Notes: generated by a model not told the origin, from the letters alone. Positions 45,229 to 54,856 are shown, numbered from the stretch's first letter. The stretch is 64,000 bases of DNA from Planctomycetota bacterium (GCA_020639295.1 JACKGY010000003.1:936958-1000957), one strand, 5' to 3'. Made by a program: numbers and translations.

Positions 45229-46190
45229 CTGGCCAGCCAGCGGCTGGCGCTTCGGCAGGACCGCGCAGCGCCCGCTGCGCATCCGAAACTCGGAGCCTCG
45301 CGGCAACCAATGGGGCAACCAGCGGCTGGCGCTCCGGCAGGACCGCGCAGCGCCTGCTGCGCATCCGAAGCTCGAAGGCTCTCGGCGAAGAATCCTGGCC
45401 AGCCAGCGGCTGGCGCTCCGGAGCGCCGGCTGCCCAGCCGGCAGGATCGCCGGCCGCTGGCCGGCGCTTCGTCATCAGGACCAAGGCGACGAGGACTCCG
45501 ACGACGAGATCGTCGAGGCGAGACCGCGAGCAACGGGCTAGTTCGACTAGGCCAGCCAGCGGCTGGCGCTCCGGGCGGCTGGCGCTTCGGAGCGCCGGCT
45601 GCCCAGCCGGCAGGATCGCCGGCCGCTGGCCGGCGCTTCGTCATCGCGACCAAGGCGACGAGGACTCCGACGACGAGATCGTCGAGGCGAGACCGCGAGC
45701 AACGGGCTAATTCGACTAGGCCAGCCAGCGGCTGGCGCTCCGGGCGGCTGGCGCTTCGGAGCGCCGGCTGCCCAGCCGGCAGGATCGCCGGCCGCTGGCC
45801 GGCGCTTCGTCATCGCGACCAAGGCGACGAGGACTCCGACGACGAGATCGTCGAGGCGAGACCGCGAGCAACGGGCTAGTTCGACTAGGCCAGCCAGCGG
45901 CTGGCGCTCCGGCAGGACCGCGCAGCGCCTGCTGCGCCTCGGAGCGCCGGCTGCCCAGCCGGCCTGGAGGCCGATCGCGTTCAAGTCGCCGACGACTGTA
46001 AGCACGGCCATCGTCGCCGCAAGACCACGAGCAACGGGCTAGTTCGACTAGGCCAGCCAGCGGCTGGCGCTCCGGCAGGACCGCGCAGCGCCTGCTGCGC
46101 ATCCGAAGCTCGAAGGCTCTCGGCGAAGAATCCTGGCCAACGGGCGGCTGGCGCTTCGGAGCGCCGGCTGCCCAGCCGGCCTGGAGGAAG
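45229..46190 (+). repeat. Palindromic repeat cluster B, after the small membrane protein gene
   Basis: This gene-free stretch of about 1 kb holds the same repeat family as cluster A, in inverted orientation. Elements are CCAGCCAGCGGCTGG, the reverse complement of the GCGCAGCAGGCGCTGCGC element, CCGGCTGCCCAGCCGG and CCGGCCGCTGGCCGG. Tandem units begin with GCCAGCCAGCGGCTGGCGCT at 45551, 45720 and 45889, a period of exactly 169 bp, with linkers containing GACGAGATCGTCGAGGCGAG. A partial copy precedes at about 45423. The third unit diverges. Open frames on both strands across the region are spurious. Confidence 0.87.
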
Positions 46191-46288
46191 AAGCGGAGCA
46201 GGCTCTCCGGGCGGTGACGATTGCGGCCCTGGTGATGCGAGCGAGCGCTGGCTGATGGTAGACTCCGACCCCTGGGGAGAGTCCAAGC

Positions 46289-47701
46289 TTGCAGTTCGAC
46301 TCACTGGCCTATCTCGTCCTGCTCGTCCTGACCTTCGGGCTCTTCCACCTGGGGCCGAAGCGCCTGCGTCTGCCCCTCCTCCTCGGGGCGAGCCTGGTCT
46401 TCTACGCCTCCTGGAGCGCGGCCTTCCTCGGTCTGGTGATCTGGTCCGGCCTGCTCGACTTCGTCGCCGCCCGCAAGATCGCCGGGGCCGCCAGCGACCG
46501 TGGCCGGAAGATCTGGCTGGTGATCAGCCTGGTCTCGAACCTCTCCCTGCTCGGCGTGTTCAAGTACGCCAACTTCCTGCGCGAGTCCCTCCACCTCGCC
46601 CTGCCCGACGTCGGCGCGCTGACGAGCCCCTGGCACATCGTCCTGCCGGTGGGCATCTCCTTCTACACCTTCCAGACCATGAGCTACTCGATCGACGTCT
46701 ACCGGCGCCGACTCGAGCCGGAGCGCGACTTCCTCGCCTTCATGCTCTACGTCTGCTTCTTCCCCCAGCTCGTGGCCGGTCCGATCGAACGCGCCGGCCA
46801 CCTCCTGCCCCAGCTCAAGGGCCGACTGACATACCGCCTCGGCCGCGACGACTTGCTCTCGGGCCTCGCGCTGATCAGCTGGGGGATCGTCAAGAAGGTG
46901 GCGCTCGCCGACAACCTCGCCCGCGTGGTCGAGGTCGCCTACTCGCGCCCCGACGCCCACTCGGGCCTCGACCTGCTGATCGCCACCTACGCCTTCGCCT
47001 TCCAGATCTTCTTCGACTTCTCGGCCTACAGCGACATCGCGCGCGGGTCGGCGGCGCTCTTCGGCATCAAGCTGGTCCGCAACTTCCGCCTGCCCTACCT
47101 GGCCGAGAGCCCCTCCGACTTCTGGCGGCGCTGGCACGTCTCGCTCTCCGAGTGGATCCGCGACTACCTCTACGTCCCCCTCGGCGGCAACCGCGGCGGC
47201 GTCGCCAGGACGCTGGTCAACCTGACCCTGACCATGGGGCTCGCCGGACTCTGGCACGGCGCCGCCTGGCACTTCGTGATCTGGGGGCTCTACCACGGCC
47301 TGCTGCTGGTCCTCTACCGCCTGTTCGATCGGCCCCTCGCCCGGCTCGCGGCGCCGCTGCCCGAGCTGGCCAGGAAGGGGCTGCGGATCTTCTGCATGTT
47401 CCAGCTCAGCTGCCTGGGCTGGATCTTCTTCCGCGCCGACGACCTGGACGCGGCCTTCACCATCATCCGGGGCATCGCCGCCGCGGTGACCGGCTCGCTC
47501 AGCATCGGCCCGGGCGCGAACCTGGCCCTCGCGCTCCTCCTGCTCGTCTTCGCCATCATGATGGCCGAGGAGCGCGCCCGTCTCTTCCATCGCCTCCTGG
47601 CCCGGCCCCTGGGTTACGCCCTGCTCGTCGCCGGGTGCTGGATCGCCGCCGCGATCCTCGCGCCCGAGGTCTCGACCCCCTTCATCTACTTCCAGTTCTG
47701 A
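46289..47701 (+). CDS. MBOAT-family O-acyltransferase
   Basis: A 470-residue polytopic membrane protein of the AlgI/DltB class that transfers acyl groups across the membrane to polysaccharides. The catalytic His region GLAGLWHGAAWHFVIWGLYHG and the FFPQLVAGPIERAGHLLPQL and DFWRRWHVSLSEWIRDYLYVPLGG segments are characteristic. The start appears to be TTG 46289 with GGGGAG upstream. The next gene encodes SGNH-type domains, the usual partner in exopolysaccharide O-acetylation systems such as alginate acetylation. Confidence 0.92.
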   Translation: MQFDSLAYLVLLVLTFGLFHLGPKRLRLPLLLGASLVFYASWSAAFLGLVIWSGLLDFVAARKIAGAASDRGRKIWLVISLVSNLSLLGVFKYANFLRESLHLALPDVGALTSPWHIVLPVGISFYTFQTMSYSIDVYRRRLEPERDFLAFMLYVCFFPQLVAGPIERAGHLLPQLKGRLTYRLGRDDLLSGLALISWGIVKKVALADNLARVVEVAYSRPDAHSGLDLLIATYAFAFQIFFDFSAYSDIARGSAALFGIKLVRNFRLPYLAESPSDFWRRWHVSLSEWIRDYLYVPLGGNRGGVARTLVNLTLTMGLAGLWHGAAWHFVIWGLYHGLLLVLYRLFDRPLARLAAPLPELARKGLRIFCMFQLSCLGWIFFRADDLDAAFTIIRGIAAAVTGSLSIGPGANLALALLLLVFAIMMAEERARLFHRLLARPLGYALLVAGCWIAAAILAPEVSTPFIYFQF

Positions 47702-47708
47702 GGAGACC

Positions 47709-50700
47709 ATGAGCCGCGACGCCGTGACCCGAGCCGAAGCCGAAGACGACCGCGAGTTCGAGGGACTCTTCGCGCGTCATCGGAGCGGTCGCACGCTGGT
47801 CATGACCCTGCTCGTCGGCCTCCTGGCGATCCTCCTCCTGCGCGGTCTCGCGCCGGCGCCGCGGCCTTCCGACTTCGACCAGCCGATGGGCTGGTCGGAC
47901 GTGGTCGACGCCCTCGAAGCCGCCGAGCACGACCCGGCCGGGCGCGTCGTGCTCTTCCTGGGTGACTCGGTCCTGCGCGCCAACGTCATGCGCGAACAGG
48001 GCCTCGCCGACGCCGAGGATCAGACCCCCGTCGCCTGGGCGCGACGCCTCGCCGATGCCGACGTCGCCTTCTACGACCTTTCCGTGGACGGCATGCTGCC
48101 GGCCGACATCGCCGAGGTCATTCGAACGCTCCAGGGCGGCCGCGTCGAGGTCGTCATCGAGCTCTCGCCCCGCTACCTGTCTCCGGACTACGCCTCGCGC
48201 GAGCGAGCGCATTCACGCGACTTCTTCGTTCGCTCGACCGGACCGCTGAAGCTGGACGACCAGATCGACCGGCTAGGGCTCGTCCATCATCGCCTCGGCC
48301 TCGACCGGACCCGCCGCGCGCTCGGCGCGGCCCTCGCCCGCCCCGAGGTTCTCCTGCTCGCGCCCCCGCGTCCGACGAAGGACGTCCGGAGCATGCTCCG
48401 GAACGCCCGCCACTTCCTGGCGCCGGTCGAGGAGAGCGTCCAGCTCGAGCACATCAGGGAGATCTGTTCGAGCTTCATCGGCGTGAACGGCCAGCTCCTG
48501 TTCATGACGCCGGTGAACGCCGCCGCGCTCGGACAGGCCGAGGCGACGCCGCCGGGGCTCGTCGCCGCCAAGCGCGCCTTCCTGCGCGTCGTCCAGGAAG
48601 GAGACTCGTACCGCTCGCCCGATGATCGCCTCGGGATCACGCTCCGCGACTTCGACGACGGGACCTTCCGCCCCGAGGACTTCCTCGATCACGTCCATCT
48701 CCGTCCGAGCGCCAACGCGCGGCTGGCGGCGCGCATCCTGCGTGCCCTCGACATCCCGCTGAAGCTCGACGAGCGCGTACCCCTGCCCTCGCGCGACACC
48801 TTCGCTCCCATCGCCGGGGTGACGGGCGGCGCCTTCCTGGATCGCGAGCGGATCCTGCTCGCGCGCGCGGAGGGCAACGCGATGGCCATCGACCTCGCCA
48901 GCGGACTCGAAGGCGAACTGGACATCGAGCTCGGCGGCGGGATGATCGCGCAGCCGAAGCTCGGCCGAGTCGTGTTCTGGCGCAAGGACGCACAGGGTCG
49001 ACTGACGCTCGTGAAGAGCTACGGCCTGGACGAATTCGAGGAGAAGACGGAGAGCGGCAACTGGCCCTTCGCCGAGCCGCCGCGCTTCGACCTGATCGGC
49101 AACACGATGCTCGCGATCTCCGGCCGCAGGCTCTACCGCATCGCCTTCGACGAGAACACGCCCGACGCGCGGATCGAGGGCTCCATCGAGCTTCCCGAAG
49201 GACTGGGCGACGCCCAGCCCCGCGTGGTCGGCGATCGACTCTACCTGGCGGTACCCGATCCGGCGGGCGGCTTCCGCGAGATCCAGGCCATCGGTCTCCA
49301 GGACCTCCAGGCCGGACGACTGGATCGATTCGAGCCCTGGGCCCGCTGTCGGCCCGACGTCGACTTCGATCGTGAATTCGCGACGGCCAAGGGCCTGCGA
49401 CAGCCGGCCCGGGATCGACTGGCCCTGCCCTTCGAGCGCTTCTACTCCCTCCGCTCGACCGGCGACGCCTTCGTCATGGAGGCGCCCTTCCCGGCCGCGC
49501 CCGAGGCCCGCTGCCTCTGGTGGCTCGCGATCGAGGCCGGCGTCGTGCAGGCCCTGGTCGAACCCGGGGCCGACGGTCTCGTGCTCGACCCTGGCGGCGC
49601 GCCGCGACGGCTTCCGCGGCGCATCCTCGCCTTCGACCCGCCGAGCGGTCGCGCCCTGATCGACCACGGGGACGGGTTCGAGGTCATGGAGACGGCGCTG
49701 CTGCACCGTTCGGACTGGACCTACGGCGCGCCGCCCTGGCCCGAGCGCGACATCGTGGTCGCCAACGGCTTCAGTCATCGCATGAGAAGCCCCGAAGACT
49801 GGCGCGTCGGGCTCTTCGGCAGCTCGCGGGTCGGCGCCAGCTACCCGGCCGGCGTGCCCGACGCCCGGGCGCTGCGCTGTTCGCTGTCGCTGGCCACCGA
49901 GCTGACCCGCGAGCTCGATCGTGAGCTCGCCGACTCGCCGAGTCGCGCCCAGGCCCTCGACTTCTCGCAGGCCCGCTCCGATCTCCTGCGCTGCCTGGCG
50001 ACCATCAGCCAGGTCGACCCCGGGGAACTCGATCTCCTCCTGCTGACGATCGACGACGAGTCGCTCCGCGACCCCGACCGGCCCGACGACGACGGAGCGC
50101 CCAGGCTTCCGGAACGCTATCGCGCCATCATGCGCGACGAGAGCGGAGCGCCGCTCATCGACTTCCAGGCCGGCTTCCGACCGCGCCTGCGCTTCGGCCC
50201 CCTGCCGCCCGCGGCAACGGTCGACGCCAAACGGGCGCTCGAGGATTGCCTGGCCGAGATCGCCGAGATCGCGCAGCGAAAGGGCCTGCCGCTCCTGATC
50301 CTCGATCTCTCACGGCTCTCCGAGGCCGACGACCCCGAGCTGTCGCTCCTGCGCGAGGCCATCGCGGGTCGCGGGCTCGAGAGCCTGGAGGCGCGCGCCC
50401 TCCTCCGCGCCGAGGCGCCCGAGATCGAGGCCTACGACTACGGCCGCGACCCGCACCTCCGGGTCGAGACCATCCGGGCGCTCGCGCGCGCCCTCTCCGA
50501 GCGCCTCGCGCCCCGACTCTGGAGCGACCTCTTCGTCCGCCAGGCGCGCCGGCCGGCGGCCGCGGCGAGTGATGGGAGACCGGTCGGGACGGCCGGCGGC
50601 GTCCTCGACCCGATGCGCGCCCTGCGCGAGGACGTCCACCTCGAGCGGAGCCTGATCGACGGCGATCGACTCGTCTACGACCTCGGGCCCGACGCCCGCG

Positions 50701-50954
50701 CGGTCGCCCCCTGGAGACGCGCGCTGGCCCTCTTCGGGCTGCGCGGCGCCCCGAGAAGGGCGGCGGAATCCGGGGGCCTGACGATCGAGATCATCCGCTT
50801 CCCGGACTACGATGAGTACGGCCTCGGGCGGCACGACGACCCGGTGGTGGTCGCCCGCTTCCTGATCAAGGCGGTGGATCTCGCGAGCGCGCTCGAGCAG
50901 GTCGAGTCGGCTCTCGTGGCCGAGGCCCCGCCGTCCTGGCTGCGCGAAGAATGA
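47709..50954 (+). CDS. Membrane-anchored protein with two SGNH-hydrolase-like domains
   Basis: A 1081-residue protein with an N-terminal membrane anchor (TLVMTLLVGLLAILLLRGL, about 29-47). The first SGNH-type domain has GDSVLRAN (nucleophile region, about residue 81) and DHVHLRP (block V, about 318). A central beta-rich, propeller-like part follows. A second, more diverged SGNH-type domain has LFGSSRVGASYP (about 700) and YDYGRDPHLRVETIRALARAL (about 912). AlgJ/AlgX-type SGNH proteins accept acetyl groups from MBOAT enzymes and place them on exopolysaccharides. Its gene follows the MBOAT gene by 7 bp, so this is the likely partner. The tandem architecture and size are unusual. Confidence 0.7.
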   Translation: MSRDAVTRAEAEDDREFEGLFARHRSGRTLVMTLLVGLLAILLLRGLAPAPRPSDFDQPMGWSDVVDALEAAEHDPAGRVVLFLGDSVLRANVMREQGLADAEDQTPVAWARRLADADVAFYDLSVDGMLPADIAEVIRTLQGGRVEVVIELSPRYLSPDYASRERAHSRDFFVRSTGPLKLDDQIDRLGLVHHRLGLDRTRRALGAALARPEVLLLAPPRPTKDVRSMLRNARHFLAPVEESVQLEHIREICSSFIGVNGQLLFMTPVNAAALGQAEATPPGLVAAKRAFLRVVQEGDSYRSPDDRLGITLRDFDDGTFRPEDFLDHVHLRPSANARLAARILRALDIPLKLDERVPLPSRDTFAPIAGVTGGAFLDRERILLARAEGNAMAIDLASGLEGELDIELGGGMIAQPKLGRVVFWRKDAQGRLTLVKSYGLDEFEEKTESGNWPFAEPPRFDLIGNTMLAISGRRLYRIAFDENTPDARIEGSIELPEGLGDAQPRVVGDRLYLAVPDPAGGFREIQAIGLQDLQAGRLDRFEPWARCRPDVDFDREFATAKGLRQPARDRLALPFERFYSLRSTGDAFVMEAPFPAAPEARCLWWLAIEAGVVQALVEPGADGLVLDPGGAPRRLPRRILAFDPPSGRALIDHGDGFEVMETALLHRSDWTYGAPPWPERDIVVANGFSHRMRSPEDWRVGLFGSSRVGASYPAGVPDARALRCSLSLATELTRELDRELADSPSRAQALDFSQARSDLLRCLATISQVDPGELDLLLLTIDDESLRDPDRPDDDGAPRLPERYRAIMRDESGAPLIDFQAGFRPRLRFGPLPPAATVDAKRALEDCLAEIAEIAQRKGLPLLILDLSRLSEADDPELSLLREAIAGRGLESLEARALLRAEAPEIEAYDYGRDPHLRVETIRALARALSERLAPRLWSDLFVRQARRPAAAASDGRPVGTAGGVLDPMRALREDVHLERSLIDGDRLVYDLGPDARAVAPWRRALALFGLRGAPRRAAESGGLTIEIIRFPDYDEYGLGRHDDPVVVARFLIKAVDLASALEQVESALVAEAPPSWLREE

Positions 50955-51889
50955 CCTCGCCCATCGCGCGGAGACTGGCCTTCGGGCCGGCCCTTCTCTT
51001 CGATGGCGCCCTGGCCACCGAGCTGGAGCGCCGCGGCTTCGATCTCGCCGGTGGCCTGTGGTCGGCGCGCGCCCTGCGCGACGCGCCCGAACTGATCCGG
51101 GCCATCCACCTCGACTACCTCGCGGCCGGCGCCGAGCTGATCACCAGCGCCAGCTACCAGGCCTCCTTCGTCGGCTTCGCGGCCGCCGGGATCGACGAGG
51201 CCGAGGGCGCCCGTCTGCTCGAACGCTCGATCGGGCTGGCGCGCGAGGCAGTCGCCACGGCGGGCCCGGGACCCCGGCGCTTCGTCGCCGCCTCTTGCGG
51301 TCCCTACGGCGCGATGCTCGGCGGCGGGCACGAGTACGACGGCGATTACGGCGAGGTCGATGAGTCCGCGATCGCGGACTTCCATCGCCGTCGCCTCGAG
51401 CTGCTCCTCGGCGGCGGGGCCGACCTGATCCTGTTCGAGACCATCCCGCGCCAGGACGAGGCCCTGATCGCCGCCGAGCTCCTGGAGGATCTGGGCGGCC
51501 GCGGGATTCTGAGCTTCCAGATCGGTGGCCCCCAACGCCTCGGCAACGGCGACTCCCTCCGTCAGGCGACCGAGGAGCTGCAGTCGCTGGCCAGCGTGGT
51601 GGCGATCGGGATCAACTGCTGCGCGCCCTCGATCGCGAGCGCGGGTCTCGACCGGATGCTCGAGGTCTCGCTGAAGCCGATCATCGTCCAGGCCAACTCG
51701 GGCGAGGGCTGGGACGGCTCGGGCTGGACGCCGGCGCCGGCCGGCGAGGACCTGGTGGCGGAGGCGCAGCGCTGGCTCGACCGCGGCGCCCGGGGCATCG
51801 GCGGCTGCTGCCGGTCGCGGCCAGAGACCATCGCGCGGCTCCGCCGGCTGATCGACGAGCGCGACCCGGGCCCTCAGTCGCTGGCGTGA
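50951..51889 (+). CDS. Homocysteine S-methyltransferase family protein
   Basis: A 312-residue TIM-barrel enzyme. Zinc ligands are visible in INCCAPSIAS (about residue 220) and GIGGCCRSRPETIARL near the C-terminus. The N-terminus LLFDGALATELERRG and TSASYQASFVGF match MmuM/YagD-type enzymes that make methionine from homocysteine and S-methylmethionine or another methyl donor. It overlaps the SGNH gene stop (ATGA), so it is co-transcribed although functionally unrelated. Its 3' end overlaps the convergent phosphoesterase gene by 16 bp. Confidence 0.9.
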   Translation: MTSPIARRLAFGPALLFDGALATELERRGFDLAGGLWSARALRDAPELIRAIHLDYLAAGAELITSASYQASFVGFAAAGIDEAEGARLLERSIGLAREAVATAGPGPRRFVAASCGPYGAMLGGGHEYDGDYGEVDESAIADFHRRRLELLLGGGADLILFETIPRQDEALIAAELLEDLGGRGILSFQIGGPQRLGNGDSLRQATEELQSLASVVAIGINCCAPSIASAGLDRMLEVSLKPIIVQANSGEGWDGSGWTPAPAGEDLVAEAQRWLDRGARGIGGCCRSRPETIARLRRLIDERDPGPQSLA

Positions 51890-52905
51890 CGCGCCGCCTC
51901 CTCCTGTTCCTCGTGGGCGATGCGCGACCGGCAGCGACGCTCGCGGAGCAGGCGGTGGACGACGATCTCGGCGCGGCAATGCGAGCGCAGGGGCAGGCCG
52001 CTGAAGCCGACGCCGCGGCTGGTGTAGCCGCGCATGCCGCCGAGAAGCCAGCTGCCCCGACAGAAGCGCCGCGAGACGCTGGCGTTCGAGATCAGCGGCT
52101 TGCCGCCGGGCAGGCAGAGCTGACCGCCGTGCGTGTGCCCGCAGAGGTAGAGGTCGCAGAAACGCGCCGCGGCCTCGTAGATCAGGTCCGGGCTGTGGCA
52201 GAGGAAGATGCAGGACTCGTCGACCGGCGAGGCCTCGAGCGCGCGATCGATGTCGTCGGCGCCGAAGAAGTGGGCGTCGTCGACGCCGGCGACCTGGATC
52301 CGCTCGCCGTCCCGTTCCAGGCCGACCGACTCGTTGAGCAGGTAGCGCAGGCCGAGGCGCTCCAGGGGCTCGACCAGATCGAGGCAGTCGTGGTTGCCGA
52401 GGATCGCATAGGCGCCGAAGGGACAGGCCGAGAGCACCGCCACCAGCGGGCGCATCTCGTCGAGGACGGCCTCGATCGGCCCCTTGATCTCGAGCCGGAG
52501 GTCGCCGGTGATCACGACCAGGTCGTAGGCGAGCGGTGTGATCGCCTCGATCAGACGGCGTCCGAAGCCGGCGAAGGAGTCGATGTGCAGGTCGGAGAGA
52601 TGGAGGACCCGCAGCCCCTCGAAGGCCTCCGGCAGGCCGCGCAGCCAGACGTCGTGCTGGACGATCTCGAAGTGCGTCGCCCGCCGGGCCATGGGGTCGT
52701 AAAGGCCGCAGTATTCGAGGCCACGGCGGATCAGGCTCATCACCGGATCGAGGACGGTGAGGGGGATCCACTTCCGGCCGTCGCCGAAGAACTGGGGCCG
52801 ACCCTCGAGTTCACGCCGACGCAGGGCGCGATCGCCGCCGAGCCGCTCTTCGGGGCTCAGGACGACGGGCTCTTCCTCGAGAATGGACGTCGGGCTGCCG
52901 GACAT
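51874..52905 (-). CDS. Metallophosphoesterase
   Basis: A 343-residue calcineurin-like phosphoesterase of the YkuE-like type. The metal-binding motifs are VLHLSDLHIDSFAG, ITGDLRL, LGNHDCLD and CGHTHGGQLCLP. A helical N-terminal segment precedes the catalytic domain. The YkuE group often acts on UDP-sugar or lipid-linked phosphates near the membrane; the substrate is unknown here. It is convergent with the methyltransferase gene. Confidence 0.9.
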   Translation of the reverse strand: MSGSPTSILEEEPVVLSPEERLGGDRALRRRELEGRPQFFGDGRKWIPLTVLDPVMSLIRRGLEYCGLYDPMARRATHFEIVQHDVWLRGLPEAFEGLRVLHLSDLHIDSFAGFGRRLIEAITPLAYDLVVITGDLRLEIKGPIEAVLDEMRPLVAVLSACPFGAYAILGNHDCLDLVEPLERLGLRYLLNESVGLERDGERIQVAGVDDAHFFGADDIDRALEASPVDESCIFLCHSPDLIYEAAARFCDLYLCGHTHGGQLCLPGGKPLISNASVSRRFCRGSWLLGGMRGYTSRGVGFSGLPLRSHCRAEIVVHRLLRERRCRSRIAHEEQEEAARHASD

Positions 52906-52929
52906 GGAGGTCCTCCGGAGCCCCTATCG

Positions 52930-53499
52930 TCAGCCCGGCCCGCCGCCTTTCGCCTCTGCAAGAAGATGCGTCCGCGCGGCCTGGAAGGTGGCCAGCATCT
53001 CCTCGCTGAAGAGGACGAAACGGAGGTCCCGCGGGGCCCCCTCGGCCAGGGCGGACTCGGCCACCGCGCGGAGGGCGATTTGGGCCGCCGCCCCGTGGGG
53101 ATAGCCGTAGACGCCGCAGGAGATGGCCGGGAAGGCGACGCTCAGGCAGCCGGCCTCGCGGGCGAGGCGCATCGACCAGAGGTAGGCGGAAGCGAGGAGG
53201 CCGGCCTCGCCGGCTCCCCCACCCTGCCAGATCGGCCCCACCGCATGGATCACGAAGCGCGCCTCGAGGGCGAAACCCGCGGTCAGCCGGGCCTCCCCGG
53301 TCGGGCAGCCCGCCGGGTGCTCCCGGCGGCAGGCGGCCAGAAGCTCCGGTCCGGCCGCGCGATGGATCGCGCCGTCGACCCCGCCGCCCCCGAGCAGCCC
53401 GGCGTTGGCCGCGTTGACGACGGCATCGACCCGTTCCCGGGTGATATCGCCCCGATGGCAATCGATCCGCCCGAGGGCCTCGTAAGTCCTTTGGTCCAT
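52930..53499 (-). CDS. Macrodomain protein (ADP-ribose binding/hydrolase)
   Basis: A 189-residue single macrodomain. The ADP-ribose-binding loop reads AVVNAANAGLLGGGGVDGAIHRAAG and the second loop is AFPAISCGVYGYP. YmdB/MacroD-type proteins hydrolyse O-acetyl-ADP-ribose or remove ADP-ribose from proteins. ATG 53499 gives the usual start; the longer frame to 53571 is unsupported. It is divergent from the GCUG selenoprotein gene. Confidence 0.92.
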   Translation of the reverse strand: MDQRTYEALGRIDCHRGDITRERVDAVVNAANAGLLGGGGVDGAIHRAAGPELLAACRREHPAGCPTGEARLTAGFALEARFVIHAVGPIWQGGGAGEAGLLASAYLWSMRLAREAGCLSVAFPAISCGVYGYPHGAAAQIALRAVAESALAEGAPRDLRFVLFSEEMLATFQAARTHLLAEAKGGGPG

Positions 53500-53680
53500 G
53501 GCCTCCGCTCTCCCTGGGAGCCGATCGGCGGGAAGGCCGGCTGCGGGATATTCCTGAGGAATCTCCACCACTCCGGGGTCTCCCTTTAGTAGGCTACGGG
53601 CGTCCGTCCAGAGTCACCGACCCGCCGGGTCGGCGCTTCCGGTCGGGCACAACACGTGTTGATTCTAATGGAGGACCGAG

Positions 53681-54856
53681 ATGAATCGAATCATCGGTCC
53701 GCTTCGAGCCCTGACCTTGGCCGCGTGCATCGGCCTCATCGCGACGAACGTCTCTGCCCAGGACGACGGCGCGAAGACGACGAAACTACGCTACAAGACC
53801 ATCTCGAAGTGGAACATCCAGTTGCCGTCGGAGACATTCACTCCGATCAACGGCTCGATCGCGGTTGGTGCCGGCTTCACCACCGAGATCGATGGAGCGG
53901 CTCTTGCCGTCGACTGCAATGGCGACGGGAAGACCGACGAGAAGGCCAAGGGCGTCGGCGGCCTCATCACCCTCAAGGGTGGCACGGGCGGCCTCGCTCA
54001 CGACTACAGCCTGCGCCTGGTCAACGAGGGCGGTTGGAGGTGGGCATCCTCCGGCGCGCTCGAGGGCAAGGTGGCCGGCCAGAAGGTCGCCATCATCGAC
54101 CAGAACAACAACGGTCGGTTCGACGACTTCGGCGCGGACGCGATCGTCATCGGCAAGTCCGATGCCGCCGCGTACCTGTCCAAGGTCGTGAACATCAACA
54201 ACTCGCTCTTCGAGATCTCCTTCTCCGAGGACGGCAGCGAGCTGGCCTACAAGCCCTTCGAGGGCGCCACCGGCACGCTCAACCTGGTCGCGGATTTCGA
54301 GTCGAAGGGCAAGCTGACCGCCGTCGTCGTTCGCAACGAGAACAGCGACTATTCCTTCGAGCTCTCCGACGCGAAGCGAGGCATGACCCTTCCGGAAGGC
54401 CTCTACTCGATCGTTTCGGGCAAGGTGGAGATGGGCAAGGAGTCCTGCCTGATCCGGACCGGCGAGTGCAAGCCGATCCGCGTCAGCGCGGACGAGCCCG
54501 CGGTCTTCGCCTGGGGCGGGCCCATCCGGGCCGAATTCGCCTACACCCGCGAAGGTGACCAGGTCACCTTCAGCCCCTCGACCCTCTGGTTCTTCGGCAA
54601 GGCCGGCGAGGAATACCACACCTGGGTTCCCGACGGCGCCCCGCCGAAGTTCATCATCAAGGATGAGAACGGCCGCGAAATCACCACGGCCAAGTTCGGC
54701 GGATGCTGAGGGGGCGGCTTCAACCCGGTCACCGTGAGTGTACCGAAAGACGCCAAGATCGAAGTCGAGCTCGAGCATGACCGCAAGACCTTTGGTGGCA
54801 TCACCGGGGTTCCTCGTGGCGAGAAGCGCGAGGGCGGTGTGACTCCGAGCAACTGA
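53681..54856 (+). CDS. Probable secreted selenoprotein with G-C-U-G motif
   Basis: ATG 53681 has GGAGG six bases upstream and starts a signal peptide (MNRIIGPLRALTLAACIGLIATNVSAQ). The 342-residue frame meets an in-frame TGA at 54707-54709, in the context TTAKFGGC-U-GGGFNPVTVSV, and the frame remains open for 48 codons more to TGA 54854-54856. The continuation (VSVPKDAKIEVELEHDRKTFGGITGVPRGEKREGG) has the same base composition and no further stop. A SECIS-like hairpin lies after the first TGA, and the intrinsic terminator lies 35 nt after the second stop. Read as selenocysteine, it gives a 391-residue protein with adjacent Cys-Sec (GCUG), a tetrapeptide best known from animal thioredoxin reductases; similarity beyond that is not implied. 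The rest is beta-rich with an EF-hand-like DCNGDGKTDEKAKG and DQNNNGRFDDFG. The family is unknown to me. Confidence 0.75.
54713..54754 (+). promoter_or_regulatory. Putative bacterial SECIS element of the GCUG gene
   Basis: Starting 3 nt after the in-frame TGA there is a stem-loop: GGCG/CGCC, one G-A mismatch, CTT/AAG, an internal loop, then CGGT/ACCG, a bulged U, CAC/GTG and the five-nucleotide loop CGTGA. The apical loop begins 23 nt after the TGA, carries G and U at the expected positions, and the bulged U on the 3' side recalls the bulged U of the E. coli fdhF SECIS. Confidence 0.6.

Noticed and set aside
45170..46304. Several minus-strand and plus-strand frames of 70-200 codons in repeat cluster B
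   Set aside because: They consist of tandem repetitive peptides and lack start signals.
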